A stretch of DNA of 26,395 nucleotides. Origin: Thermoguttaceae bacterium. GTDB lineage: Bacteria > Planctomycetota > Planctomycetia > Pirellulales > Thermoguttaceae. The stretch lies in contig JAFTCU010000153.1 in assembly GCA_017454585.1 (NCBI GenBank), positions 1-26,395 of the forward strand, in the 5' to 3' direction. Below the pieces are notes generated by a model that saw nothing but the letters and a program-made list of their open reading frames with translations, was not told the origin of the DNA and did not search any database. How positions within the stretch are numbered: the first letter of the stretch is position 1; each line of letters begins with the position of its first letter. Made by a program: the position numbers and the translations under genes. Below, in pieces: positions 5,810 through 14,417 of the stretch.

Positions 5810-7138
5810 TTACTTGCTCACGACCAGTGCGGCCGCCTGACCGTAATAATTGTAGGAAACGACCAGAGCTGCTTTCTTGCCAGCCTCAATCGATCTGGGT
5901 GAACCGGTCACAAGATCCACAGGAAGGGCCGGATCTGGTTCAGCGCAGTTTACAATTGCCGGAATGGTGTTCTGCTTGAGAGCCTCAACAGCCGCAACGA
6001 CGGAAACCGCGGAGGAACCGCAGAACGCATAGCCCGTCGCACTGTTAACGCACGTAACCGGAATGTCACTTCCAACGGCTGCGGCAATCGCTTCGGTTTC
6101 TTTCTGGTCGTGGAATTTCGACGCCAGGCCTTGCGCCATGACAAAAGCCAGATCTTCGGATTTCAGGCCGGAACGTTCCATCGCGAGTTTGATCGCATTG
6201 AAAATACACTTCCCTGTGAATTTTTCGACGTTGATTTTAACTTCTTCCTGCTGAGGGGCGAAATCCAGGCCAGAATTCCACACGGCCTCGGCAGTTTCAC
6301 CGTAACCGAGGACTTTCCCATAGACGGGAACGCCGCGTTTTTCAGCCGATTCACGGGTCTCAATGATGACAGATCCGCCGCATTCCCCGAGGACCATTCC
6401 ATCGCGATTTACGTCAAAAGGTCTGTACGCTTTCGTCACATCGGACTTTTCAAACGTTTCGGGGAACATTTGGAAGTGAGACTGGTTCTGTGGCATCGTC
6501 GAAGAGTTACAACCACCCGTGTACATCAAATCGGCCGCGCCTCGATCAATGGCTCGAATCGCCTCAATGATTGCCGCAACGCCACCCATATCACCGACGA
6601 CCAAGGTATTGCTCGGGCCACGTAAATCATTCGCGACTCCGATGTGGCAGGCGGTCATATTCGGCAGATACTTGAGCATCCAAAGAGGATACATGGCATC
6701 CATGTTATTTCCAAATCTGGAGGGAACAAACTTTTGTTCCTCGTCCATCGCGCCTTTATAAAGTGGAACGATTTCGGAAAGGTCCGCCAGAGGCATCATC
6801 GCGCCGTAAACAATTCCCTGCCGTTCAGGATCGACCGGTTTTTCATTGAGCTGTGCATCTTCCCAGGCATAGTCCGCTGCCGCAACACCTACCTGGATGT
6901 CACGTGCCATAACTTTAATGCTTTTACGGGGACGAATGCGTTTTTTGTCCAATTCCTTAATCGATCCTGTAAACGGATTATTAAGACCGGCAGCCAGAAG
7001 CTCAGCGTTATCCCAATCTGCAAAGAGTGTGATTCCGCAAGCCCCATTCATCAAGGCATTCCAGAATGTTTCAACTCCAGAGCCGATCGAAGAAGCTACG
7101 CCTAATCCGGTAATTACGATTTCAGGTGAATTTTCCAT
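5810..7138 (-). CDS. Beta-ketoacyl synthase homologue lacking all catalytic residues
   Basis: The 442-residue protein has the full length and landmarks of the FabF/KAS II thiolase fold: VITGLGVASSIGSGVETFW at the start, the helix NMTACHIGVANDLRGPS, FDVNRDGMVLGECGG, and a C-terminal NYYGQAAALVV strand. The catalytic positions are changed. The TACxSG nucleophile loop reads VVGDMGG, placing aspartate (D183) at the cysteine. The first histidine (AHGT) is glutamine (Q336, MAQGL), the KSMTGH lysine is asparagine, and the second histidine is tyrosine (Y370, SATGY). It therefore cannot condense acyl chains by the normal mechanism. It may be a partner subunit like the chain-length factors of type II polyketide synthases, or a repurposed acyl-binding protein. 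It has its own promoter and terminator; no partner synthase or ACP is in the window. Confidence 0.85.
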   Translation of the reverse strand: MENSPEIVITGLGVASSIGSGVETFWNALMNGACGITLFADWDNAELLAAGLNNPFTGSIKELDKKRIRPRKSIKVMARDIQVGVAAADYAWEDAQLNEKPVDPERQGIVYGAMMPLADLSEIVPLYKGAMDEEQKFVPSRFGNNMDAMYPLWMLKYLPNMTACHIGVANDLRGPSNTLVVGDMGGVAAIIEAIRAIDRGAADLMYTGGCNSSTMPQNQSHFQMFPETFEKSDVTKAYRPFDVNRDGMVLGECGGSVIIETRESAEKRGVPVYGKVLGYGETAEAVWNSGLDFAPQQEEVKINVEKFTGKCIFNAIKLAMERSGLKSEDLAFVMAQGLASKFHDQKETEAIAAAVGSDIPVTCVNSATGYAFCGSSAVSVVAAVEALKQNTIPAIVNCAEPDPALPVDLVTGSPRSIEAGKKAALVVSYNYYGQAAALVVSK

Positions 7139-7244
7139 AACAAAATCCGTTCAACTCAACGCAGGAAACAAAACACCGCGTTAAATAGTCGATAAACAAT
7201 TTAAAGGCAGGTACAACCTGCGCGAGAAAATTGATTTTCCGGCT

Positions 7245-7272
7245 ATTATACTTTAATTCCAAAATTTATCAA
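7245..7272 (-). promoter_or_regulatory. Probable sigma70-type promoter of the ketoacyl-synthase homologue
   Basis: Minus strand TTGATA (7267-7272), 16-base spacer, consensus TATAAT (7245-7250), about 105 bases before the start codon. Confidence 0.65.
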
Positions 7273-7277
7273 GCTCC

Positions 7278-7305
7278 CCCTTTTTAAGTTTGATTTTAAA
7301 AAGGG
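7278..7305. promoter_or_regulatory. Perfect inverted repeat directly upstream of the -35 box
   Basis: CCCTTTTTAA (7278-7287) and TTAAAAAGGG (7296-7305) form a perfect 10-bp inverted repeat around an 8-base centre. It lies 5 bases upstream of the -35 hexamer of the minus-strand promoter at 7245-7272, centred near -53. No T-run follows on either strand, so a protein-binding site for an activator is more likely than a terminator. Which protein would bind is unknown. Confidence 0.4.
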
Positions 7306-7419
7306 AAAGAGTGTTCTAAACAAACACATTGTATTAACTATAACGGTTTTTCGGGAACTGATATTTAGAAAAAATAGTCCAAAAAGGAAATATAATCATT
7401 AAAAAAAGGAAAATTTATA

Positions 7420-8544
7420 TCAGTCTCCTATATCATACACACGATAAGTCTTTTCGCATTTTGTTCCGGCTTTTTCCAGGCTTCCTCGGGAATAATTGTT
7501 TGATTCCAAAACCCAGGAAAATTCGGCTTTGTTGATACCCCATTTTTTTGCAGCCGGAATGAGTGCCTGCATAAGCAGTAACGGGATCCCCATCATCTGG
7601 TACTCGGGTAAAACGTTTGCGCTGATGGAGCGAATTTCCTGAAAGTGTTTCTTCGTGTTCAAAAGCGTAAGGAACCCAAACGGGAAAAGTTTTCCTTTGA
7701 TTTTCTTGATGGCCGGGTTGAAGTCCGGCAGGCAAATGAGTACACCGATCGGTTTCCCGTCAATTTCAGCGCAAATCGCCAAATCAGGAACCAAAAGGGT
7801 TTTAAGTCCCTGGGCCTCCTGCTGGAGTTCTTCCGGGGACATGGGGACGTAACCCCACGTGTTCGAGATCGACCGATTGTAAACGTCAAGGAACATTCGG
7901 ACTTCTTCCTCGAAACGGGATTCATCCATTTTACGGACTTTCACATTGAAACGCTCTTTGATCGTTTCCGCCAGTCCCGTGTATTTATTGATAATGCCCG
8001 GGAGCATATCGAGGTAACCGACGAACGCGTACATATCCTGCGATTTTTGGAAGCCGTAATTCTCGATCAGGCGCTCGTAATATTTTGGATTATAGGTCAT
8101 CATAAACATCGGGGAATTGTGAAACCCTTCGATCAGAAGACCTACTTCGTGATTCATGGATGGATTCATTGGGCCGCGGATATTATGTATGCCCTGTTCC
8201 CGGAGCCAGGCACGGGCCGCGTCGAACAGCGCGTTGGCGGCTTCCTGATCGTCTTCACATTCAAAAAAACCAAAAAAACCACGATTGTCATTGTATAAAT
8301 CAAGGTGGCCCTGATTCAAAATCGCTGCAATTCGACCAATAACTTTTCCATTTCGGCGGGCAAGAAATGTCTGGATCCTGTTACGAAGATAATAAGCGTC
8401 TTTCCTGAATCCGATAAGGCCTTTATGAGTACAAAGCAACGGCGGAATCCAGTTTTCGTCCCCATGGTAGATTCTCCATGGGAGCGCAAGAAATTCGCGT
8501 CGGTCCCAAAAACCTTTCACGGGTGAAACTTCAACATTGGCCAT
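7420..8544 (-). CDS. GNAT-like acyltransferase family protein, uncharacterised
   Basis: The 374-residue protein resembles the large bacterial family of two-half acyl-CoA N-acyltransferase (GNAT fold) proteins found in Bacteroidota and Planctomycetota. Landmarks are FLALPWRIYHGDENWIPPLL near the start, FLARRNGKVIGRIAAILN (a GNAT-like strand pair), GFFGFFECEDDQEAANALFD, IRGPMNPSMNHEVGLLIEGF, and near the end a second GNAT-like part, ANVLPEYQMMGIPLLLMQAL with EFSWVLESNNYSRGSLEKAG. No signal or membrane segment is seen. The substrate is unknown; bacterial ceramide synthases belong to the same superfamily, but that link is only a suggestion. The ATG at 8544 has AAAGGAAA as ribosome site. It lies upstream of the ketoacyl-synthase homologue on the same strand, 281 bases away, with separate promoters. 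Confidence 0.7.
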   Translation of the reverse strand: MANVEVSPVKGFWDRREFLALPWRIYHGDENWIPPLLCTHKGLIGFRKDAYYLRNRIQTFLARRNGKVIGRIAAILNQGHLDLYNDNRGFFGFFECEDDQEAANALFDAARAWLREQGIHNIRGPMNPSMNHEVGLLIEGFHNSPMFMMTYNPKYYERLIENYGFQKSQDMYAFVGYLDMLPGIINKYTGLAETIKERFNVKVRKMDESRFEEEVRMFLDVYNRSISNTWGYVPMSPEELQQEAQGLKTLLVPDLAICAEIDGKPIGVLICLPDFNPAIKKIKGKLFPFGFLTLLNTKKHFQEIRSISANVLPEYQMMGIPLLLMQALIPAAKKWGINKAEFSWVLESNNYSRGSLEKAGTKCEKTYRVYDIGD

Positions 8545-8586
8545 AAACTTTCCTTTCTGAAAATACTCTTAAAGTCTTATCAACAA

Positions 8587-8592
8587 ATTATA
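8587..8592 (-). promoter_or_regulatory. Possible -10 box of the GNAT-like gene
   Basis: A consensus TATAAT lies on the minus strand about 43 bases before the start codon. The -35 region (about 8609-8614, TTCCTT) is poor. Confidence 0.4.
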
Positions 8593-8764
8593 ACAATTTT
8601 TTGGAAAAAAGGAAGGGCGATTAGAGGGTTTTTCGAGTTTTTTATAAAATACTGTCAAAATTTCTTTTTTTTCGGAATCCCTGATTCTCCTTTAAAATCG
8701 GAATGGATTCCTGATTTTTTCTTTTGCCCCCCTTTCTTTTTGAAAAAAAAGGAGTAAAATCCAA

Positions 8765-8793
8765 TTAGACAATTATAATATTAAGAGTATAAT
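8765..8793 (+). promoter_or_regulatory. Probable sigma70-type promoter of the large TPR gene
   Basis: TTAGAC (8765-8770), 17-base spacer, consensus TATAAT (8788-8793), 24 bases before the ATG at 8818. A second TATAAT occurs at 8774-8779. A GGAGAAAGGG ribosome site follows at 8801-8810. Confidence 0.6.
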
Positions 8794-8817
8794 ATTCTAT
8801 GGAGAAAGGGCGGACTG

Positions 8818-11800
8818 ATGGAAGAAAAAATTTCTCAAATTATGAAAAGTATTTCGCGCCGCATGGAAAAAAAGGCGGCTTCCGAGCTTGGCAAACTTGA
8901 AAATATCGCGGAAAAACGCCTGAAAAAAGCAGAAAAAAAGAACCCTCGCAGTTTTTTTGTGGTTAAAAACAGTTTGGGGAAAAATCTGGCAAATTTAATC
9001 GTGGGTCGTTATTTTCGGCAAGTTGAGACTCTTCTCAAACAGGATAATCAAGAAAAGGCGGAGAAAGTGCTGCGCCTTGTGATGCGATGGAATCCACTTT
9101 TCGCGCCGGCCTGGTTGACGAGAGCAAAAATTGAGTTAAGGAATAAACACGAAAAAGAAGCGATCCTGTACGCAACCTGCGCGTTAAAACTCGATCCGGG
9201 TTTTACTGAGGCGATAAAATTCCGTGCGGAAGTAGAAAAACAGCTGGAACTCAGCGAGCTTGCGATGATGGACTTTTTGCAGCTTTCAGAGAAATGCCCG
9301 AATGACCTGGATGCGCTGTTGGCTCTCACCGAATATATGATCGAGCAGGGCTATCTTGAAGCCGCGGAGCCTTATCTTTTACGGGCGTATGAACTGAAAC
9401 CTCTCATTTCTGTTAAAATGAGACTGGTCCAATGTGCCTGTGCGAATGATGATCTCTATAAAACAGTAAAGTTGGGCAGGACAGCTTACAAAGAGTTTTG
9501 GAAGGAAATGCTTGAAGGAACGGACGTTTCGGGCGAAACCTTTGAGCAGAGAATGGCTCTTCTGGATAAAAAGCCCGTGTTAAATGGAATCTGCAAGACC
9601 AAAGATTTATATTGCGCATTTTTAAAGGATTTCCTGGCAGCTCTGTACAACGTTGGGGATGAGGAGGAAATTCAGAAGGTTTGCGAGGAAATCATTTATA
9701 TGAGTCCAGAGGACAGCTTTGCCAAGACCACCCTGGCAAAGATTCTCATCGGTTTGGGCGAAGATGACCGCGCCGTGGATTTTTTAAAGGAAATACGTGA
9801 AGAGGATTTTGAATATCCTTTCGCGTGTTGGCAGCTTGCAGAATTACTATACGAAAAGGGTGATTGGGAGGAGACGCTCAAGTATTATCAAATCACGATC
9901 CATAAAAAATATCGTGTGGAAGATTCGTTTCACAAGATTATTTTCTGCCTGAACAAACTTGGTAAAGACGACGAGATACTCGAACTCTGTACGAAATTGA
10001 TTGCCCAGGGTATTAAGGGGCCCGAACTGCATTACGTGCGCGGAAGCCTGCAATTTATGAAAGAGCAGATTGATAAGGCGCTGGATGATTGGCTGATTGC
10101 GATACGTATGGATCCCAAAAATTCGCTGATCTGGTTCTCGCTTGCTATGGCTTACGTAAAGAAAAGTATGCTGGATAAAGCAGGCGAAGCGGCAAAACAC
10201 GCTCTGCAGCTGAATCCCAGTTTCAGGGAAGCTGGTGTTATTCTGCTCCAGATTCTGGATGTCCAGAGGAACTACGACGAGATGTATCGCGTTCTTGATG
10301 AAATGATCCAAAACGTGAGTCCCAAAGAGGATTTTATGATTCTGAAGGGGGATTTGCTGTGTCGTAAATGCCGAAATTCGGAGGCAATGGAAATCCTCAA
10401 TGAGGTGTTGGAACTCTGTCCGAACCATCCGATCGCGCTTGCCAGCAGATCGGAGGTCTGGCAAAACGAAGAGAACTGGCAAAAAGCGTATGAGGACATC
10501 TCGGCGGCGATACAGGCTGCTCCAGATATTTCGAGGTTTTACCTGACTCGCGCGGTTTGCGAGGCTTATTTGAAAGATTTCCAGCATGCTTTGGAGGATT
10601 GTGAAGTATTTTTGTCCCATAATCCCGATAACATTGGGGGTATTCTGTTCCTGGGGACGATGAAACTGGAATTGAAACAGCCTGAAGCGGCAATCGTTCT
10701 TTTCCAGGAGGTACTTAAGAAAAATCCGTGGAATGTGGATGCTATCCTGAAATGTATCAGGGCAAAAAGGGAGATGAATCTCTTTGAATCCGCTTTGGAG
10801 GATGCGGATCGCCTGATGGAGATGGATTCCAGGGACGATAATTTTCGCGAAGTACGATTTGTTTTGCTTCTGGATCTCAAGCGGGAAGCTGAGGCGCTGG
10901 AATATTGCCAGAAAATTTTGGAAGATGACCCGAACTGTATTCCAATCCACTATGATCGTGGAACGATCCTGTTGAATACGGAAAGACAGGAGGAAGCTCT
11001 TCAGGAATTTGAGTGGGTCTGCGAACACGATCCCCAATCCATTAAAGCCCATTTTGCCCGTGCACTGGCCCTGAACGCCCTCTTCCGGCACGATGAGGCA
11101 ATGGAAGCACTGAATCTGGTGCTGAAAATCAACCCGGATTTTATCCCAGCGCTTTCTGAAAAGGCCATGACCTACTCAAGTTTGGGAAATGTCGATTTTG
11201 CATTGGAGCTTTTTGATAAAGTCCTTGAAAAAACGCCGAACGATGTTCGCATACTTAATATGTGCGGAACGCTTCTGGCTTATAAACGCTGTTATGATGA
11301 AGCGAAGGAAAAGTTCCGGAAAGCTCTTGAGATTCAACCGGACCACGCGATTTCATTGAGTAATCTGGGCCACGTACTACAGATCTGCGGTGAATTGGAA
11401 GAGGGACTGCAAACGTTGACTCTTGCGATTCGCTATGACTCCGATTTGGCAAAAGCGTACTTGAGCCGGGCTGAAATTTATATGAAAATGTATTCCCTGG
11501 AAGAAGCCCGGCAAGATATTGATATGGCTCGGCAAAAGGCTCAGACCACTGGAGACGAAGATGCTCTTGTGAGGGCGTATGACGAGTCCCAAAAACTGAA
11601 AATCCTGGAACAATTACTGAATTTCAGGCATGGCGGGGATGACGACGATACAGATTTGGACGAATGGAAAGAAGAAGATGATACCGATGATTGGCAGGAT
11701 GAGAGTGACGACAAGGATATGGATTTCACGACAATCCTAAAAAAATACATTGACATCCTGAACAAAGAAAAACAATTAGAAAAGAACCTTCACTCGCTGG

Positions 11801-12777
11801 ACGATTCTTCTTTGGAGGATACGGAGGATGACTCCGATGACGATTTAGATGATGGCGATGATGACTTCGACGAAGAAGATGATTTCGACGAAGACGATTT
11901 CGACGAAGACGATGAAGATTCCTTCATTGATTGGGACAGCTGGGATTCTTGTGATGATTGGGATGATGATTCCGAAGAGGATTTGCGGAAGGAACTGGAA
12001 GAAAACCCGGAAGACTTCGATTTCTCCGTAGATTGTGAAAATGAACAAAAGAATCTGACTTCGGAATTTATGCAACTCGAAAAAATATTAAGCTGCGAAG
12101 TTCCGATTCGGGAGGCGACTAATGAAAATCAGGACGAGAAAAAAGGGCCGGTAACCGAGAGGAATGATTCTCACAAAGAGGCGGTTCCCGAAGATGATGG
12201 ATCGGAAATTGTGGTCAAAAGGGTTTTGCATTATCTCGATCTTACCCTTGGAGAGGATTCCGGGGGAAAGAAAGATGTAACGCCAGGGCAGGTCCAGCAG
12301 GCTGCCGATTTTTTGAGTTGGGTTTTTCAGCTCTGGGATTCTGAAAAAATGGAAGAACGGCCTAAACCTGACGAAGAGACCGAAGAAGGTGAAAAAGACA
12401 TTTCTTATATGTCACCGGTCGTAATTAATTGTCCCGAAATTGTTCAGAAACACCCGGAAAAAGCCATGATTCTTTCCAGTTCGGAAGTGCCAAAAGAATT
12501 GAATTCCATGGTTCCCATGGCGGTGTATATCCGTTACAAGGAAAATCGGGAGTTCTTTTTCGAGCAGCTTATGGATGTTTCGGACATTCTGAATCAGGCG
12601 ATGGATGAAGCGAAGACTGTCGATCAAAAATGTGATGTTCTGCGCCGCAAGGGGGAGTTCGGGTTCCTTATGAAACTGGTTATGAATGAATTGGTGAATC
12701 GGGAAAACGAGATACTTCTGGTGTTTACGAATTTTCTGACGGAATCCGTTATGGATGAGTTGAAAGATCTTAATTAA
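8818..12777 (+). CDS. Large cytoplasmic TPR-repeat protein with an acidic linker
   Basis: This 1319-residue protein has no signal peptide or membrane segment. After a basic, coiled-coil-like N-terminus (about 1-60), residues about 65-930 are a long array of tetratricopeptide repeats. Typical pieces are AILYATCALKLDPGFTEAIK, ALDDWLIAIRMDPKNSLIWF and AKEKFRKALEIQPDHAISLS. Residues about 940-1075 form a very acidic, low-complexity segment (runs such as DDDFDEEDDFDEDDFDEDD) with scattered tryptophans. A C-terminal region of about 240 residues, ending LTESVMDELKDLN, is not recognised. TPR arrays are protein-binding scaffolds, so this is probably an assembly or regulatory platform; the partner is unknown. 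It is a single-gene unit with its own promoter and terminator, and it is visibly more AT-rich than the helicase gene to the right. Confidence 0.85.
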   Translation: MEEKISQIMKSISRRMEKKAASELGKLENIAEKRLKKAEKKNPRSFFVVKNSLGKNLANLIVGRYFRQVETLLKQDNQEKAEKVLRLVMRWNPLFAPAWLTRAKIELRNKHEKEAILYATCALKLDPGFTEAIKFRAEVEKQLELSELAMMDFLQLSEKCPNDLDALLALTEYMIEQGYLEAAEPYLLRAYELKPLISVKMRLVQCACANDDLYKTVKLGRTAYKEFWKEMLEGTDVSGETFEQRMALLDKKPVLNGICKTKDLYCAFLKDFLAALYNVGDEEEIQKVCEEIIYMSPEDSFAKTTLAKILIGLGEDDRAVDFLKEIREEDFEYPFACWQLAELLYEKGDWEETLKYYQITIHKKYRVEDSFHKIIFCLNKLGKDDEILELCTKLIAQGIKGPELHYVRGSLQFMKEQIDKALDDWLIAIRMDPKNSLIWFSLAMAYVKKSMLDKAGEAAKHALQLNPSFREAGVILLQILDVQRNYDEMYRVLDEMIQNVSPKEDFMILKGDLLCRKCRNSEAMEILNEVLELCPNHPIALASRSEVWQNEENWQKAYEDISAAIQAAPDISRFYLTRAVCEAYLKDFQHALEDCEVFLSHNPDNIGGILFLGTMKLELKQPEAAIVLFQEVLKKNPWNVDAILKCIRAKREMNLFESALEDADRLMEMDSRDDNFREVRFVLLLDLKREAEALEYCQKILEDDPNCIPIHYDRGTILLNTERQEEALQEFEWVCEHDPQSIKAHFARALALNALFRHDEAMEALNLVLKINPDFIPALSEKAMTYSSLGNVDFALELFDKVLEKTPNDVRILNMCGTLLAYKRCYDEAKEKFRKALEIQPDHAISLSNLGHVLQICGELEEGLQTLTLAIRYDSDLAKAYLSRAEIYMKMYSLEEARQDIDMARQKAQTTGDEDALVRAYDESQKLKILEQLLNFRHGGDDDDTDLDEWKEEDDTDDWQDESDDKDMDFTTILKKYIDILNKEKQLEKNLHSLDDSSLEDTEDDSDDDLDDGDDDFDEEDDFDEDDFDEDDEDSFIDWDSWDSCDDWDDDSEEDLRKELEENPEDFDFSVDCENEQKNLTSEFMQLEKILSCEVPIREATNENQDEKKGPVTERNDSHKEAVPEDDGSEIVVKRVLHYLDLTLGEDSGGKKDVTPGQVQQAADFLSWVFQLWDSEKMEERPKPDEETEEGEKDISYMSPVVINCPEIVQKHPEKAMILSSSEVPKELNSMVPMAVYIRYKENREFFFEQLMDVSDILNQAMDEAKTVDQKCDVLRRKGEFGFLMKLVMNELVNRENEILLVFTNFLTESVMDELKDLN
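11861..11917 (+). repeat. Short tandem repeat encoding Asp/Glu/Phe runs
   Basis: Within the acidic linker, the unit GATTTCGACGAAGAC recurs about three times in a row with small changes, encoding DFDEE/DDFDED. It is an in-frame 15-base repeat that could vary in copy number. Confidence 0.6.
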
Positions 12778-12791
12778 ATTTTCCCCTTTTT

Positions 12792-12824
12792 ACGAGTCCC
12801 TTTCTTTCACAAGGGGCTCGTTTC
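12792..12824 (+). terminator. Rho-independent terminator of the TPR gene
   Basis: ACGAGTCCCTT (12792-12802) pairs with AAGGGGCTCGT (12811-12821), with one U-G wobble, and is followed by a short T-rich stretch. It lies 15 bases after the TPR stop codon. Confidence 0.65.
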
Positions 12825-13150
12825 ATTTAAAGGACCCTTTCTGGACTCTTTGAAACGATTCTTCTGATTGGTCCGATTGTTGAAAAATTTCCGATTTTTC
12901 CAAAAAATCCATAAAAACGCCAAATGAATATAAGGTTTAAGGCCGGTTTTGTCGATTATTACAATAAACCGACTGTACGGATTATAGGTTTTTAAATACC
13001 ACTATGTATTTTAACACCTTTTCCGGTTACGTAATTTGCGCATTTTCCCAATGTTCACGGTGTAAGGAGATGCCGAAGGAAGAATAAACAAATTGCGTGC
13101 CAGCCGATTCGAACTAACATCCAGTACAAACGAAGATTTAGGTTCCAGTT
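12825..13150. other. Long intergenic leader before the polysaccharide-export gene
   Basis: About 325 bases without a gene. It is AT-rich and holds one imperfect hairpin, CGGTTTTGT (12944-12952) with ACAATAAACCG (12961-12971). A strong AAGGAG near 13065-13070 abuts an ATG that opens only a five-codon frame. I find no convincing -35/-10 pair. The length suggests a regulated leader for the export lipoprotein, but no known riboswitch was recognised. Confidence 0.4.
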
Positions 13151-14212
13151 ATGTTACAGTGTATTAAGACAAAACGGTTTTTAAGCGGGTTGCTGGCGCT
13201 TTTAATGGTGAGCGTCCTTCTCACCGGCTGCCGCCCGTTTGATCACTATGATGACCCTCTTGGGAAGAAGGTCTCAGAAGAGATGGAGCCGCCGCGGGAG
13301 TTGAGCATGATGTCACTCCCGGCCTACCGGATCGCACCGCCTGATGTGGTGACGATCGAGCTCCAGAAGATGATTCCCAAACCACCCTATTACCTCCAGT
13401 CGCTGGATGTGATTTATGTACGTGTTTTGGGCACACTGTACGATCAGCCGATCGACAACTACTACGTCATTTCTGCCGAAGGAACGGTGGACCTCGGACC
13501 CAGTTACGGAAAACTGCGTGTCGAGGGTTTGACGGTGGACGGCGCTCGTGACGCGATCCGGACCCATCTGACGCAGGTTCTCCGTGCGCCGGAAGTCTCT
13601 GTCTCGTTGGCTCAAATGTCTGCGATGCAGCCGATCAACGGTCAGTACCAGATCGGCCCTGACGGGACAGTAAACCTTCGTTACTACGGTTCCGTTCACG
13701 TGGCGGGTATGACGCTGATGGAAGCCAAATTCGCCATCGAGAAACATCTTTCGCACTACCTGAGCTCACCAATCGTTTCCATGGACGTAGTTGCGTACAA
13801 CAGTAAAAGCTACTACATCATTACGCAGGGTGCGGGCAATGGTGACAATGTGCGCAAGGTCCCGATTACGGGTAACGAAACGGTTCTGGACGCCATCGCT
13901 CAGATCGGCGGAATGTCGCAGATTTCCAGTCAGAAAATCTGGATCGCGCGTCCGGCTCCTGGAAATTACGCGTGTGAACAGCGTTATCCAGTAGATTGGG
14001 CGGCCATTTCGAGTGGAGCCTCAACCGCGACGAACTACCAGATTATGCCGAACGACCGTGTGTTCATCGTCGAGGATAATTTCACGGCGACCTCCAACTG
14101 GATCGGCCGGGTTATGGCACCGTTTGAGCGGGCGGCTGGTGTTCTGTCCCTTGGTGCGAATACGGCTCGAAACATCCGTAACTGGGATCAGGATTATTAC
14201 GGCGGTTACTAA
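13151..14212 (+). CDS. Polysaccharide export lipoprotein (Wza-like, Poly_export/SLBB)
   Basis: Proteins of this family form the outer-membrane exit of capsule or exopolysaccharide export. The 353-residue protein begins with a lipoprotein signal: a hydrophobic stretch, then the lipobox LLTGC with C27 as lipidated residue. Two Poly_export-like units follow, YVISAEGTVDLGPSYGKLRV (about 105-155) and YQIGPDGTVNLRYYGSVHV (about 166-215), each followed by GLTVDGARDAI / GMTLMEAKFAI. Then comes an SLBB-like part with VPITGNETVLDAIAQIGG (237-254) and a C-terminal helix (316-343) where Wza has its membrane-spanning helix. No Wzc or Wzx/Wzy gene is in the window, so it stands apart from a biosynthetic cluster. 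The next gene, a secreted YHS-like protein, lies 205 bases downstream. Confidence 0.88.
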   Translation: MLQCIKTKRFLSGLLALLMVSVLLTGCRPFDHYDDPLGKKVSEEMEPPRELSMMSLPAYRIAPPDVVTIELQKMIPKPPYYLQSLDVIYVRVLGTLYDQPIDNYYVISAEGTVDLGPSYGKLRVEGLTVDGARDAIRTHLTQVLRAPEVSVSLAQMSAMQPINGQYQIGPDGTVNLRYYGSVHVAGMTLMEAKFAIEKHLSHYLSSPIVSMDVVAYNSKSYYIITQGAGNGDNVRKVPITGNETVLDAIAQIGGMSQISSQKIWIARPAPGNYACEQRYPVDWAAISSGASTATNYQIMPNDRVFIVEDNFTATSNWIGRVMAPFERAAGVLSLGANTARNIRNWDQDYYGGY

Positions 14213-14417
14213 TTCAAAGTCAATCGTAAAAAATATTGGATGGACGATGTGTGAACAGGACCTCCGTACATCTCCTTCCGTGAGAACTAACTGGAAATTC
14301 CGGGCCGTTACAGGAGAAAAAGGAATTATCCGCTCAGCGGCCTGTTAAAACTCAAGTGTACGAGTATAAATAAACGCACGATACTTCATTCCCAAACACA
14401 GAAATGGGGTTTGAATC

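Noticed and set aside
9847..11091. A 414-residue minus-strand frame opposite the TPR gene
   Set aside because: Antisense shadow of clear TPR repeats, no ribosome site or family features.
13065..13090. AAGGAG followed at once by an ATG and a five-codon frame, possible leader peptide
   Set aside because: There is no spacing between the ribosome site and the ATG, and five codons with no regulatory residue pattern give no support.
13100..13125. A GATTCGAAC stretch resembling a tRNA T-loop
   Set aside because: No acceptor, D or anticodon stems can be formed around it.
14213..14417. Small frame between the export lipoprotein and the YHS-like gene
   Set aside because: The frame mostly overlaps the lipoprotein gene in another phase and has no ribosome site; the gap shows only a weak TATAAA at 14365-14370 and short AACAGG/CCTGTT symmetry.
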